A stretch of DNA of 64,000 bases from positions 5,727,001 to 5,791,000 of the forward strand of contig NZ_CP054698.1 of assembly GCF_014023275.1 (NCBI RefSeq), given 5' to 3'. Of the stretch, positions 36,725 through 46,764 are shown one piece after another. The position numbers and the translations under genes are program-made. The notes beneath the pieces are model-generated. The model was not told the DNA's origin. It did not search any database and worked only from the letters and a program-made list of their open reading frames with translations. Position 1 is the stretch's first letter. The number at the start of each line of letters is the position of its first letter. This DNA is from Nostoc edaphicum CCNP1411 (GTDB lineage Bacteria; Cyanobacteriota; Cyanobacteriia; Cyanobacteriales; Nostocaceae).

Positions 36725-37099
36725 GGTCATAAAAACGAAATCATAGCAGACAGCAATAATTACTTGTTTATACAAGTATTGAAGTTTTTAGCGCAGTTTT
36801 TCACGCATTAAATTTAGATTTTTCTAATTTGCTGAGTGATTAACTGCCTGCTTAAGGGGAATAAAAGCTTTTGCATTTACGAATCAAAGTCTTTGTTAAT
36901 GAATAAAATTGTGGGATGAGTAGCATCCTCAAGTGTACGGTGATAGATGCCTTGTACTCGTATTACTGGTATGTATAAAAAATCTAAAAAAGGCTTCTAG
37001 CGATATATTCAGAAAAAAGCAAGTCATGATATTTACAGGTATGGGTGATTCATAATTAAGAAAATAGGCTAACAAAATAGGCTGATTAATAATTTTAGA
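36725..37099. other. 375-base gap, nothing found
   Basis: AT-rich, with only a near-repeat AAAATAGGCT twice (about 37061 and 37074). No gene, hairpin or recognised promoter that I can support. Confidence 0.5.
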
Positions 37100-38533
37100 A
37101 TGGTAGAAAAGTATAAATTCATAAGTAATTCCCTCTCAATGATAGTTAATCGGTTAGCACAAAGCATTACAGCCTTTGTATTAACTGCTGCTATTGCTCG
37201 TACTCTAGGAGCTGAGGCTTTAGGTCAGTATCTATTAGCGTATAGCTACTACTTTATCTTTGTGGGTATTGCTTCACAAGGTCTCAAGACATTATTTACC
37301 AGAGAATTAGCCCGTGAGCCACAAAAAACGCCAGTTTATTTAATGAGTGGTACTTGGCTGCAATTAATATTTAGTTTCTTTAGTTATGGGGCATTGGTGA
37401 TTGTAGTCTTCTTACTTCCCTACAGTCCCACAACCTCGACTATTTGCTACATCATGGGTTTAACGATTATTCCCTTTGCACTTTCCAACATAACTGAGGC
37501 AATTTTTCAAGCTCAAGAAAAGATGCATCTGATTGCCATCGCTACAGTTCCAGTATATGTCTTACGCCTAATAATAATGATTTGGGCGATGCAACTGAAA
37601 TACGGAATTGAATATCTGGGAGCGATCCTATTTTTTTCAGAAACACTAATTCTTGTAATTCAATGGATTCTTGTAACAAAATTAGTAAAAATACAATGGC
37701 AGATTGATGGAGATTTTGTATTTAATACAATTAAAAGTGCTCGGACATTTTTTGCTATTGAAGCGATAGCTGTAGTCTCTGGCAGAATTCAGATTCTGAT
37801 TCTTTCATTATTAGGAAATGAGTTTTTAGTAGGTCTATTTGGTGGAATATTACAATTGCTACAGCCTTTTTTGATTATTGCTAACAGTATAATTTCAGCA
37901 ATGTTTCCGAGACTTTCAAAGGCGGTAGATCAAGGGCGTGAGAAGCAGAAGCAGATCACTGAAAATATGATTGAAGTCCTACTAATTATGTCATTACCCT
38001 TATTTATAGGGATGTTATTTTTTGGCAAAGATATACTAATTTTTATATATGACGCTAGCTTTGCTCAGGCAAATATAGCCCTTCGTTTAAGTGCTGCATC
38101 ACTGCTGTTATTGCCCTTCATCCGCTCACTCTCATATCTACTTGTAGCCAATGGTTTTGAGATCGTGAACCTGCGTGAAGTGGTTATTACAACTACATTA
38201 GGAAGCTTGGGAGGTGTAGCATTAGTTTCCCAGTATCAGTTACTAGGTGCAGCTATTATGGCATTATTAATGACTACTCTTGGTTTTGTCCAGTATGTAT
38301 TCTTCACCTATACTCGCCTATTCTCATTAAATTTATGGCGAATTATGCGCCTACCATTACTAGTAAGCATTTTAATGCTACCTGTATTCGTATTACTGCA
38401 AAAAATTAGCTTAGACTTTATATTCACTTTAATTATTGCAACTTGTGCCTATGGATTAATTGTGACTTATCTCGGTATTCGTGCCTTTGGAGGTTTCCGT
38501 TTTTTGTGGGATAAACTTTTAAAAGTGCAGTAA
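37100..38533 (+). CDS. Polysaccharide flippase, Wzx/RfbX family
   Basis: 477 residues with 12-14 predicted trans-membrane helices throughout (for example ALVIVVFLLPYSPTTSTICY, FFAIEAIAVVSGRIQILILS, ILLLPFIRSLSYLLVANG). N-terminus ISNSLSMIVNRLAQSITAFV and LGAEALGQYLLAYSYYFIFV are characteristic of MATE-like oligosaccharide flippases. It moves lipid-linked repeat units across the inner membrane. Sits between the initiating transferase and a glycosyltransferase. Confidence 0.9.
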   Translation: MVEKYKFISNSLSMIVNRLAQSITAFVLTAAIARTLGAEALGQYLLAYSYYFIFVGIASQGLKTLFTRELAREPQKTPVYLMSGTWLQLIFSFFSYGALVIVVFLLPYSPTTSTICYIMGLTIIPFALSNITEAIFQAQEKMHLIAIATVPVYVLRLIIMIWAMQLKYGIEYLGAILFFSETLILVIQWILVTKLVKIQWQIDGDFVFNTIKSARTFFAIEAIAVVSGRIQILILSLLGNEFLVGLFGGILQLLQPFLIIANSIISAMFPRLSKAVDQGREKQKQITENMIEVLLIMSLPLFIGMLFFGKDILIFIYDASFAQANIALRLSAASLLLLPFIRSLSYLLVANGFEIVNLREVVITTTLGSLGGVALVSQYQLLGAAIMALLMTTLGFVQYVFFTYTRLFSLNLWRIMRLPLLVSILMLPVFVLLQKISLDFIFTLIIATCAYGLIVTYLGIRAFGGFRFLWDKLLKVQ

Positions 38534-38618
38534 ATTGTTTACATAGAAAATCTTGCTAGTAATACATCTAAAATTAGTTGATTGAATAAATAATTTAAAT
38601 GAAAGTATAAGTTTAATT

Positions 38619-39716
38619 ATGATTAAGGTTGCTCTCTTACATTTTTGCTTTGAAGACTACACCATCGAATTAGCAAACAGTCTGGTTAAATATGTTGATT
38701 TAACGCTAATTCAGCCGGAAAAAGTCTCAAATGTCTGTAGCAATGTTCTTGACTCCAGAATCCGCGTCATTAGCTTTAAAAAACCACGGATTCGCGACCC
38801 ACGCAACATATTGTCTATGGGCGCTATGATGCGTATCATCAAAGACATACAACCAGATGTTTTACATGTGCAGGAAACTAACGATCCTTGGTACGATTGG
38901 ACTCTGTTACTCAACAAGATGCCACCATTGGTGACAACTATCCACGATGTATTTCGTCACCCAGGGGATAATATGAGCGTATTTGGTTCTGAGTATACCA
39001 GACGTATTAGTTTCTACCGTTCCCAACAGTTGATTGTCCATACTCATCAACTAAAAAAGATTCTCATTGAACAATTTCGTATACCTCAGGAGAGAGTCAA
39101 TGTTTTACCTCATGGGGAACTTGGTAGTTTGTATCAGCGTCGAGGTAATGAAAATATTCAAGCCCGTGAGCAATATACTTTGCTATTTTTTGGACGCATC
39201 TTACCCTATAAGGGATTGAAATATTTGCTTGATGCTATGCCCTTAATTGCTGAATCTATACCTGAAATCAAGCTGATTATTGCTGGAAGGGGAGGAAACA
39301 TTAGGCAATATTTTCCTGATGGTTATGATGAAAAACGCTACGAGATTATTAATGAGTTTATTCCCCTTGAAGAAGTAGGTAATCTATTTCAACGGAGCAC
39401 GGTAACAGTTTTGCCATATATCGAAGCCTCTCAAAGTGGTGTGGCAGCCTTATCTTATGGAATGGGAACGCTGGTCGTAGCTTCTGAGGTGGGGGGATTG
39501 AGTGAGATAGTTCAGCACAAAAAAGATGGTTTGTTAGTTCCACCCTGTGATGTTCCAGCTCTAGCGGATGCTATTATTTGTTTGTTACGCGATCGCAGCT
39601 TGCAACAAAGTATGCAAACTGCCGTACTAGCTCGTTGTCAGCAAGATTTAAATTGGTCAAATATTGCCGCTCAAACGGTCGAAATCTATCATAGAGAAAT
39701 GAATATGCAAAAATAA
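38619..39716 (+). CDS. Glycosyltransferase family 4-type
   Basis: 365 residues, GT-B fold. Visible: FGRILPYKGLKYLLDAMPLI (start of nucleotide-sugar domain), KLIIAGRGGNIRQYF, and TVLPYIEASQSGVAALSYGMGTLVVASEVGGLSEIV. The usual E-x7-E pair is altered: the second Glu is not at the standard place. It adds a sugar to the lipid-linked repeat unit. RBS is weak; start ATG follows AGTTTAATT. Confidence 0.85.
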   Translation: MIKVALLHFCFEDYTIELANSLVKYVDLTLIQPEKVSNVCSNVLDSRIRVISFKKPRIRDPRNILSMGAMMRIIKDIQPDVLHVQETNDPWYDWTLLLNKMPPLVTTIHDVFRHPGDNMSVFGSEYTRRISFYRSQQLIVHTHQLKKILIEQFRIPQERVNVLPHGELGSLYQRRGNENIQAREQYTLLFFGRILPYKGLKYLLDAMPLIAESIPEIKLIIAGRGGNIRQYFPDGYDEKRYEIINEFIPLEEVGNLFQRSTVTVLPYIEASQSGVAALSYGMGTLVVASEVGGLSEIVQHKKDGLLVPPCDVPALADAIICLLRDRSLQQSMQTAVLARCQQDLNWSNIAAQTVEIYHREMNMQK

Positions 39717-40140
39717 ATATTAGTTAATTTACAGCGATCCTAAATAAATAGCTTGCGAACAAAAGGACGAAGTATTCGATTATATCGAGCAATACTATGG
39801 AGTCAATTTTGATTCAAAACTAAGCTACTACAGCATAAGCTAAAATAGTACGTTTTAAATACGTAAGTATCTTGCTTAAATTAACTAAAATCTACCTTTA
39901 CCTACCAAACAGTCGAAAATCACCTACCTGTATCCATCTTACTCTTTAGGCTTCTGAACAAAATCCTGTAGAAGATACCTAGTTACAAGGCAAAAATTTT
40001 GTCCGCCAATTTTATATCTTCTGTAAGTCATTCGATGCAATGTAAGTTCTTGTTTAAATTCGTTGTTAAGCACCAAGTTTTTTCCTTCGATAAAGTCTTT
40101 ATGTACAGATAAGTGTTCACGATCTATTTAGGATTGCTGT
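39717..40140. other. 424-base gap, nothing found
   Basis: Moderately AT-rich; no ORF, strong hairpin or repeat that I can support. The next start codon at 40141 follows GATTGCTGT. Confidence 0.45.
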
Positions 40141-41367
40141 ATGAGAAAACTACTAATTTTTGCGGAGCAGGGATTCACAATTGTATCTTTGCTGCTGTAT
40201 TCAGGGGCAATCTTAAACGTCATTATGTCGGGAGGAGCAGGACAGAATGATTTGGCAGCATATGATAGTTCTTTCAATCGGGTTATTTTTTTCTTAATAT
40301 ACTTAGTTACCTTCTTCCTGATAGTTCTGCGTTGGAAAAAAACTCTTTACTTCTTTATCTTAAGTAACGACATTTGGCTTTTTTCTTTAATCATACTAAC
40401 AGTTGTTTCTATCACGTGGTCTTTCGAGCCATCAACAACATTAAAAGATAGTTTTACACTAGTTAATTCCAGTTTATTTGGTATATATTTTGCCTCTCGG
40501 TACACCTTAAAAGAGCAATTACATCTACTTGCTTGGAACTTTGGAATTATTATAGTATTGAGCTTCGTTTTTGCTATCGCCTTGCCTAAATACGGCATAC
40601 AGACCGATCTTGGTAGCCCAATGTGGCGTGGAGTATTCGTGCACAAAAACGGTCTGGGAAGCAAGATGGTAGTTAGTAGTATAGTTTTTTTTATCCTTGC
40701 TTATCAAACTAAAAGACGCAGTTGGTTTTTCTGGGGGGGATTTAGCTTATCAATACTGCTCTTACTACTTTCCGCTTCCACTTCATCTCTACTTAATATA
40801 TTAATTCTAATATTGGCATTTTTTGCTTTTCAAATTTGGCGTTGGCCATACCAGGTTATGATACCAACACTAATAATGGTGGCAACTATCATCCAAACTT
40901 TCTATTTTTGGTTTTCCAATAACTCTGATGTCCTGTTCACTTCAGTTGGTAAAGATTCGACACTAACGGGTCGAACAGACATTTGGCCATTAGTGATCGA
41001 TAGGATTTGGAGACATCCTTGGCTTGGTTATGGTTATGGCGGATTCTGGCAAGGATGGGATGGCGAATCTGCTTATATTTGGCGCATAGTTGGATGGGTG
41101 CCAACCCACCCCCACAATGGTTATCTATCTATTTGCCTGGATTTGGGTTTTTTAGGGTTAGGGCTATTTTTGTTAGGATTTTGGCGCAGTTATCTGCAAG
41201 GATTCGCTCGGCTGCGTGGTAGTAAAACAGCATTAGATATTTGGCCACTTATACATATGACATATATAGCCTTAGCTAGCCTTACTGAATCTGCCTTGCT
41301 GCAATCCAATAGTTTGAATTGGATACTCTATGTGGCTGTATCTTTCTCAGTGAGAAAAAAATATTAA
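40141..41367 (+). CDS. O-antigen ligase/polymerase-like membrane protein (Wzy candidate)
   Basis: 408 residues with 10-12 membrane helices. The signature TGRTDIWPLVIDRIWRHPWLGYGYGGFW and a loop ending in VPTHPHNGYLSICLDLGFLGLG are those of the O-antigen_lig/Wzy_C family, with the conserved His-rich loop (HPHNGYL). Probably polymerises or ligates the polysaccharide at the outer face of the inner membrane. Start MRKLLIFAEQGFTIVSLLLY. Confidence 0.87.
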   Translation: MRKLLIFAEQGFTIVSLLLYSGAILNVIMSGGAGQNDLAAYDSSFNRVIFFLIYLVTFFLIVLRWKKTLYFFILSNDIWLFSLIILTVVSITWSFEPSTTLKDSFTLVNSSLFGIYFASRYTLKEQLHLLAWNFGIIIVLSFVFAIALPKYGIQTDLGSPMWRGVFVHKNGLGSKMVVSSIVFFILAYQTKRRSWFFWGGFSLSILLLLLSASTSSLLNILILILAFFAFQIWRWPYQVMIPTLIMVATIIQTFYFWFSNNSDVLFTSVGKDSTLTGRTDIWPLVIDRIWRHPWLGYGYGGFWQGWDGESAYIWRIVGWVPTHPHNGYLSICLDLGFLGLGLFLLGFWRSYLQGFARLRGSKTALDIWPLIHMTYIALASLTESALLQSNSLNWILYVAVSFSVRKKY

Positions 41368-41412
41368 ACAAAATTAAAATCATGAAATAAAAAAAACAAA
41401 GATAGTCCAATT

Positions 41413-42516
41413 ATGGAAACAGTGCAGCATATGTGTTCAACTAAAACTATCAAGATTCTCCTGTTAGGTCCTAGCTTACTCCAGCAGGGAGGCATTTCCA
41501 ATTACGAAAAACTTTTTTTAGACTATGCTCCTTCTGAAGTGAATATCCGTCATATTGTTACTCACCAAGAAGGATCTACAGCGTTCAAAATAATAATATT
41601 TTTGAGCGCTATATATAAATTTTTTTGGATGTTAATTAGGGAAGAAGTTGATATTGTTCAACTGGAGATTTCCCAGCGGGGTAGTGTCTTACGACAAGCG
41701 ATTATGGCACTTTTAGCTTGGGTATTTCACAAGCCGATAATTCTACATGCTCACGGTAGTCAATTTCATGTTTTCTACGCTGAACTTGCAAAATGGATAC
41801 AGCAATTACTACGTTGGGTATTTTGCAAGTGTCAACGCTTAGTTGTCTTATCAGAAAGTTGGAAAACTTTTTACATAGAAAACCTTGGACTGAAACCCGA
41901 ACAAGTTGTAGTTTTTTATAATCCAGTAAAAATTCCTGCTGAAGTTCCACTCCGTTCAGTCTCTAAGAAAGTGAACTTACTTTTTTTAGGACGAATTGGT
42001 CAACGAAAAGGAGCATTTGATTTGATCAAAGCCTTTTCTCTTTTACCTACTGAATATAAAACTAAATCAAGTATGATAATGGCAGGAGATGGAGACATAG
42101 AACAAGCACGAAATTTAGTTACGACTTTAAACCTAGAAAATTATATAAAATTACCTGGCTGGATAGGGTCAGATGAACGTGATATTCTTTTAACTGAAGC
42201 AGATGTTTTTGTGTTGCCTTCTTACAATGAAGGTCTTCCATTAGCAATGCTGGAAGCAATGGCTTGGGAGTTACCAGTCATAGTTACACCAGTAGGAGGC
42301 ATACCTGAGATAGTTACTCAATCTGACAATGGATTAATCGTTGATCCAGGTAATGTTGAGCAGTTATCAGACGCTGTTAAGTCTTTAATTGAAAATGAGT
42401 CTTTGAGGCTTTCTCTAGGATCTAAGGCGAGAACCAGTGTTTTTGATCTCGATATTAAAAATCACTGGGTTTCTTTCCTTAACTTATATCGTTCAGTGTT
42501 AAATTCAGATGATTAA
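41413..42516 (+). CDS. Glycosyltransferase family 4 protein
   Basis: 367 residues. FLGRIGQRKGAFDLIKAF starts the C-terminal nucleotide-binding domain; the E-x7-E motif is present in NEGLPLAMLEAMAWELPVIV followed by TPVGGIPEIV. N-terminal domain begins LLLGPSLLQQGGISNYEKLF. Start ATG 41413 (METVQHMCS) or a second in-frame Met six codons later (MCSTKTIKILLLGP); the latter gives a more normal N-terminus. Part of the polysaccharide assembly line. Confidence 0.87.
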   Translation: METVQHMCSTKTIKILLLGPSLLQQGGISNYEKLFLDYAPSEVNIRHIVTHQEGSTAFKIIIFLSAIYKFFWMLIREEVDIVQLEISQRGSVLRQAIMALLAWVFHKPIILHAHGSQFHVFYAELAKWIQQLLRWVFCKCQRLVVLSESWKTFYIENLGLKPEQVVVFYNPVKIPAEVPLRSVSKKVNLLFLGRIGQRKGAFDLIKAFSLLPTEYKTKSSMIMAGDGDIEQARNLVTTLNLENYIKLPGWIGSDERDILLTEADVFVLPSYNEGLPLAMLEAMAWELPVIVTPVGGIPEIVTQSDNGLIVDPGNVEQLSDAVKSLIENESLRLSLGSKARTSVFDLDIKNHWVSFLNLYRSVLNSDD

Positions 42517-42685
42517 TAATATGAGTTTAAATATCTAGCAACTGCAAGACTGAAAGCCATGAATATGCAGATATGCCGATTATTCAGCCCAGTTTTGCCA
42601 AGTATGACTAAAAGTTACTCAAAAAGGCAGATTTTATAATTGACAAGTCAGTGTTTTATTAAACTCATTAAGAATTGAAATTATT

Positions 42686-43879
42686 ATGGCATCATCGAAA
42701 AAAGTACTAATTATCGTTGAGAATCTGCCAGTTCCCTTTGATAGGCGGGTATGGATGGAAGCAACTACTTTGCAAAAAGCTGGGTATGAAGTTGCCGTAA
42801 TTTCACCGACAGGTAATGGTTTTGACAAAGACTATGAAGTAATTGAGCAGATTCACATCTACCGTCATCCTCTACCACCGGAAGAAAGTTCAGTCATTGG
42901 CTATCTCCGAGAGTACAGTTGGGCGATTAACTGGCAATTCCGTTTAGCTAAAAGGGTATGGCGAGAGCGAGGTTTTGATGTCATACATATTTGTAATCCG
43001 CCGGATTTGCTTTTCTTAGTAGCAGGATGGTTTAAATTATTTCATGGTATATGGGTTATTTTTGATCATCATGATCTCAGTCCGGAGATGTATGAAGCTA
43101 AGTATCAACGGCGTGATATTTTTTATCATGGATTACGCTGGGCTGAACGCTTGACCTATGCCACAGCAGATATGGTAATTTCAACGAACGAGTCACATAG
43201 AGAGGTAGCTCTGAACCGCGGACACAAGAAATCAGAGAAGGTATTTGTAGTTCGTAGTGCACCTGATCTTTCGCGCTTTTGCCGAATGCCTCCAAACCCT
43301 AATTACCGTAGAGGTAAAAACTACTTAATAGGGTACATGGGTGTCATGGGTGAACCAGAGGGAATTGATTATCTCCTGAGAATGGTGTATTACATTGTTA
43401 AGCAAAAAAATCGCTCCGATATTCACTTTATGCTAATAGGTAGTGGACCTGCAATTGAAAAACTTAAGGCTTTATCTAAAGAGTTAGAAGTGACTGATTT
43501 CGTAGAATTTACAGGGTTTAAGCAAGGGGAAGAACTTTTAGAGCGGCTCTCCAGTTGTGACGTGTGTGTAGAGCCTTCTCCAACATCTACTTATAACGAA
43601 AACTGCACCATGAATAAAATCCTCGAATATATGGCCATGGGAAAAGCAATTGTCCAGTTTGATTTGCGAGAGGGAAGACGTTCTGCACAGGAAGCATCTC
43701 TTTATGCCAAGCCTAATGATGAGGTGGAATTTGCTGAGAAAATTCTGGAACTTCTGGATTCTCCTGAATTTAGAGAAAAGATAGGAGCAGAGGGACGGCG
43801 CAGAATGGAGGAGATCCTTGAGTGGAAATATCAAGCTCCGAAACTGTTAGAGGCTTATGATAAAATTTGGCAAAGTTAG
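42686..43879 (+). CDS. Glycosyltransferase family 4 protein
   Basis: 397 residues. N-terminal VLIIVENLPVPFDRRVWMEA is a strong family marker; FDHHDLSPEMYEAKY (acceptor region), then GYMGVMGEPEGIDYLLRMV and TMNKILEYMAMGKAIVQFDL lead the nucleotide-binding domain. GT4 of the exopolysaccharide class. The 5' gap has a MASSKKVL start after TTGAAATTATT, a weak ribosome binding site. Confidence 0.87.
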   Translation: MASSKKVLIIVENLPVPFDRRVWMEATTLQKAGYEVAVISPTGNGFDKDYEVIEQIHIYRHPLPPEESSVIGYLREYSWAINWQFRLAKRVWRERGFDVIHICNPPDLLFLVAGWFKLFHGIWVIFDHHDLSPEMYEAKYQRRDIFYHGLRWAERLTYATADMVISTNESHREVALNRGHKKSEKVFVVRSAPDLSRFCRMPPNPNYRRGKNYLIGYMGVMGEPEGIDYLLRMVYYIVKQKNRSDIHFMLIGSGPAIEKLKALSKELEVTDFVEFTGFKQGEELLERLSSCDVCVEPSPTSTYNENCTMNKILEYMAMGKAIVQFDLREGRRSAQEASLYAKPNDEVEFAEKILELLDSPEFREKIGAEGRRRMEEILEWKYQAPKLLEAYDKIWQS

Positions 43880-44393
43880 TAGCTACTTTAAATTTCAGAA
43901 TCACTGTTAAGTGAGGCAAAGTAATGAGTATATGTTTATGGTCAAAAATCACAACCTGACTAGACTGCCCGTTTTTTACTTAGGCTTAGGAATTTTGGTT
44001 AGCATGTTTATTTGATAAGGGTGAGAGCAATATAATATTCGAGGAAACAATTTAAGCCTTTGATAATCCAGAAATAAATTTTCATACTAATGGCTAGCAA
44101 AAATTTTTAATTGAACCTCCTGCTGTTAAAGGGTTGATTTCTGCTAATGCAGTGTAGTTAGGGCACCTTTAACTCACCTCAAATCCCAAATTTACCAACG
44201 TTTTTGCTAGACAATGGTGTATGGAACACCTCTGCATATTTGTGCCCAAATTGAAACTAAATTTTCAACTTAATATAGTCTATACTATTGTCATATTGTA
44301 AAATAATATCAGTATTGTCAATTGCAACTGCTTATGTGATTGCTCTAAGTCAATTTTTAGTTTCTTGTTTAAGACCTGTACTTTGGAAGATTT
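43880..44393. other. 514-base gap, nothing found
   Basis: AT-rich spacer before the Wzc-type gene. No ORF, strong palindrome or repeat recognised. It must contain the promoter for the 44394 gene or be transcribed through. Confidence 0.45.
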
Positions 44394-46640
44394 ATGTCAG
44401 AAAAATCTATGGAATCTAGAGAATCTATTGATTTAGACCTTAATCGTTACTTGTTGATATTGAAGCGTTGGTGGTTACCGGCTGTCAGCATATTTGTGGC
44501 TACAGTGATTCTGAGTGCTATATCTACAAGGTTTATGAAGCCAGACTATGAAGCAGAAGGAAAACTGTTATTCAGACTCCCCTCTTTTAAGGTAGCAGGA
44601 ACTAATCTTTCGCCTGGTTCCTCTGAAGGAGGAGACTCAGGGGATTTGAAACCCTTGGTAGCAACTCAAAATCCTATAAGCAGTCAGATAGAAGTCATTA
44701 CTTCCCCCAAGTTATTGCAGCGAACAATAGATAAATTACAACTCAAAGACAACGAAGGTATACCTCTAGAGGTACAAGCTCTAAAAAAAGCCCTGAATCT
44801 AAAAATTATTGGTGGGACAGATGTATTGCTAATTAGCTATAGCAGTTCTAATCCCGAAGAAGCAGCGGCAGTGGTCAACACAATAATGAGCTTTTATTTA
44901 GAAAATGATATTCTGACAAATCGCTCTGAGGCAGCAGCAGCTCGTCAATTTATGGCCAAGCAGCTTCCTAAAACTCAAGCAGCTGTTAATAATGCAGAAG
45001 TAGCGCTACGTATATTTAAACAGAAGCATCAGATTGCAGATTTATCAGAGGAGACAAGGTCAGCCGTTGCGACTATTGGAAATCTAGATAATGAGATGAA
45101 TAGTGTTAAAGCTCAATTAAATGAGGTAAATGCCCAAACTAATCAACTACGTCAGAAAGTAGAGCTAAATTCTCAGGAAGCGATCGCAGTAAGTGCCCTC
45201 AGCCAGTCACCTGCAGTACAGGGAGTCCTTACACAACTTCAAGAGACCGATCGGCAGTTAGCAGTTGAGCGTAGCCGTTTTCTAGATGACAACCCCATAA
45301 TTATTAACCTAGAAGCAAGAAAAGCTAGTTTAAATTCTCTCTTACAACAGCAAATTGGTCAGACTATTGGTAATCGAACACCAGTTCCTCAGAGCCTGTT
45401 GCAGATTGGAGAACTTAGACAAAACCTGATACAAAATTTCCTACAGTCAGAAATACAGCGCTTTGGGTTAACTCAAAGACTCTCTTCTCTATACAATTCT
45501 CGTTCTACCTACGAACAGCGGGTGAAACTCATACCCCAGTTGGCACAAAATCAGCGGGAGTTAGAACGGAAAGTTGAAGTTGCAGAATCGACCTATCAAA
45601 CTCTATTGAAAAAGGTTCAAGAATTACAGTTAGTTGAAAATACAAATACAGCTAGTTCCCGGATTATTGCTCAGGCTTTAGTGCCAAAAGATCCAGTAGC
45701 AGGCAAAAAACTAATTGTTTTGGTGCTGGGAGTAATGTTCGGTTTATTTTTTGCCACAACAACTGTGTTCTTACTGGCTATGAGAGATAGATCTCTAAAA
45801 ACACTTAAAGAAGTTAGAGATATATTTGGATATACTTTGCTGGGCATTGTTCCTTTGTCTGTTAAAAAGCTTCGCTCCCGTTATTCAGATGCAGAATCAA
45901 CAGTTCAAACAATCGCCGTCAGAGATACACCCCACTCTTTAACCAGCGAAATGTACCGGATGATTCAAGCCAATCTGAAATTCCTGAGTTCAGATAAAGT
46001 GCTCAAAACTATCGTGGTAACTAGCGCAATTCCTAAAGAAGGCAAGTCTACAGTTTCAGCTAATTTGGCGGCAGCGATCGCTCAACTAGGACGTAAAGTT
46101 TTACTAATTGATGCAGATATGCGAGTTCCTTCTCAGCATCATCTATGGCAACTAACCAATGCAGTTGGTTTGAGTGAGGTTCTTGTAGGTCAGGCTGAAT
46201 TTGACATTGCTGTATCCAAGGTAATGGATAGCCTTGATGTTTTAACTGCTGGAGTTAGACCTCCCAACCCACTTGCCCTGCTTGACTCAAAGCGGATGGC
46301 ATCACTAATTGAGAATTTCTCATCTCAAGATAACTATGATTTTGTCATTATTGATGCTCCTCCCCTCCTTTTAGCAGCCGATGCTTTGACTTTGAGCCAA
46401 ATGACTGATGGGATTTTGTTAGTCGCTCGACCTGGAGTAATTGATTCTAACAGTGCCGCTGCTGCTCAAGAAATGTTAGAGAGATCCAGTCACAACGTTT
46501 TAGGTTTAGTTGTGAATGGTCTGATTGATAAAAACGAATCTAGTAGCTATTTCAACCATGCGAAAGAATACTTTACTTATCAAGATTTGACAAAAGCGGT
46601 TAAACGACAAAAACGTATTCCAGACAAAAGCTCTGTATAA
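44394..46640 (+). CDS. Wzc-type polysaccharide co-polymerase and tyrosine autokinase
   Basis: 748 residues. N-terminal Wzz domain with TM helix (KRWWLPAVSIFVATVILSAI), a periplasmic coiled coil (for example KQLPKTQAAVNNAEVALRIF), TM2 (IVLVLGVMFGLFFATTTVFL) and a C-terminal BY-kinase: Walker A TSAIPKEGKSTVSANL (about 543-558), A' LLIDADMR, B FVIIDAPP (about 650). A small C-terminal Tyr group (SSYFNHAKEYFTYQDL) replaces the usual dense cluster, so autophosphorylation sites are fewer. Controls chain length and export together with the Wza-type gene. Last gene of the plus-strand run. Confidence 0.92.
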   Translation: MSEKSMESRESIDLDLNRYLLILKRWWLPAVSIFVATVILSAISTRFMKPDYEAEGKLLFRLPSFKVAGTNLSPGSSEGGDSGDLKPLVATQNPISSQIEVITSPKLLQRTIDKLQLKDNEGIPLEVQALKKALNLKIIGGTDVLLISYSSSNPEEAAAVVNTIMSFYLENDILTNRSEAAAARQFMAKQLPKTQAAVNNAEVALRIFKQKHQIADLSEETRSAVATIGNLDNEMNSVKAQLNEVNAQTNQLRQKVELNSQEAIAVSALSQSPAVQGVLTQLQETDRQLAVERSRFLDDNPIIINLEARKASLNSLLQQQIGQTIGNRTPVPQSLLQIGELRQNLIQNFLQSEIQRFGLTQRLSSLYNSRSTYEQRVKLIPQLAQNQRELERKVEVAESTYQTLLKKVQELQLVENTNTASSRIIAQALVPKDPVAGKKLIVLVLGVMFGLFFATTTVFLLAMRDRSLKTLKEVRDIFGYTLLGIVPLSVKKLRSRYSDAESTVQTIAVRDTPHSLTSEMYRMIQANLKFLSSDKVLKTIVVTSAIPKEGKSTVSANLAAAIAQLGRKVLLIDADMRVPSQHHLWQLTNAVGLSEVLVGQAEFDIAVSKVMDSLDVLTAGVRPPNPLALLDSKRMASLIENFSSQDNYDFVIIDAPPLLLAADALTLSQMTDGILLVARPGVIDSNSAAAAQEMLERSSHNVLGLVVNGLIDKNESSSYFNHAKEYFTYQDLTKAVKRQKRIPDKSSV

Positions 46641-46697
46641 ATTAGGATTTTGTCTCACAAGTGAATTGAACACCATAACGTTTAATTAATTATCCAT

Positions 46698-46733
46698 AAA
46701 ATAATAAGCCTGCTTTGGCAGGCTTATTATTTT
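46698..46733. terminator. Bidirectional terminator between convergent genes
   Basis: 16-bp perfect arms AAAATAATAAGCCTGC / complement, loop TTTG, A/T runs on both sides. Lies 58 bases after the Wzc-type stop and 32 bases before the end of the beta-helix gene. Confidence 0.85.
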
Positions 46734-46764
46734 ATGTAACTGTAGACTTCAGTCTGAGGGAACG

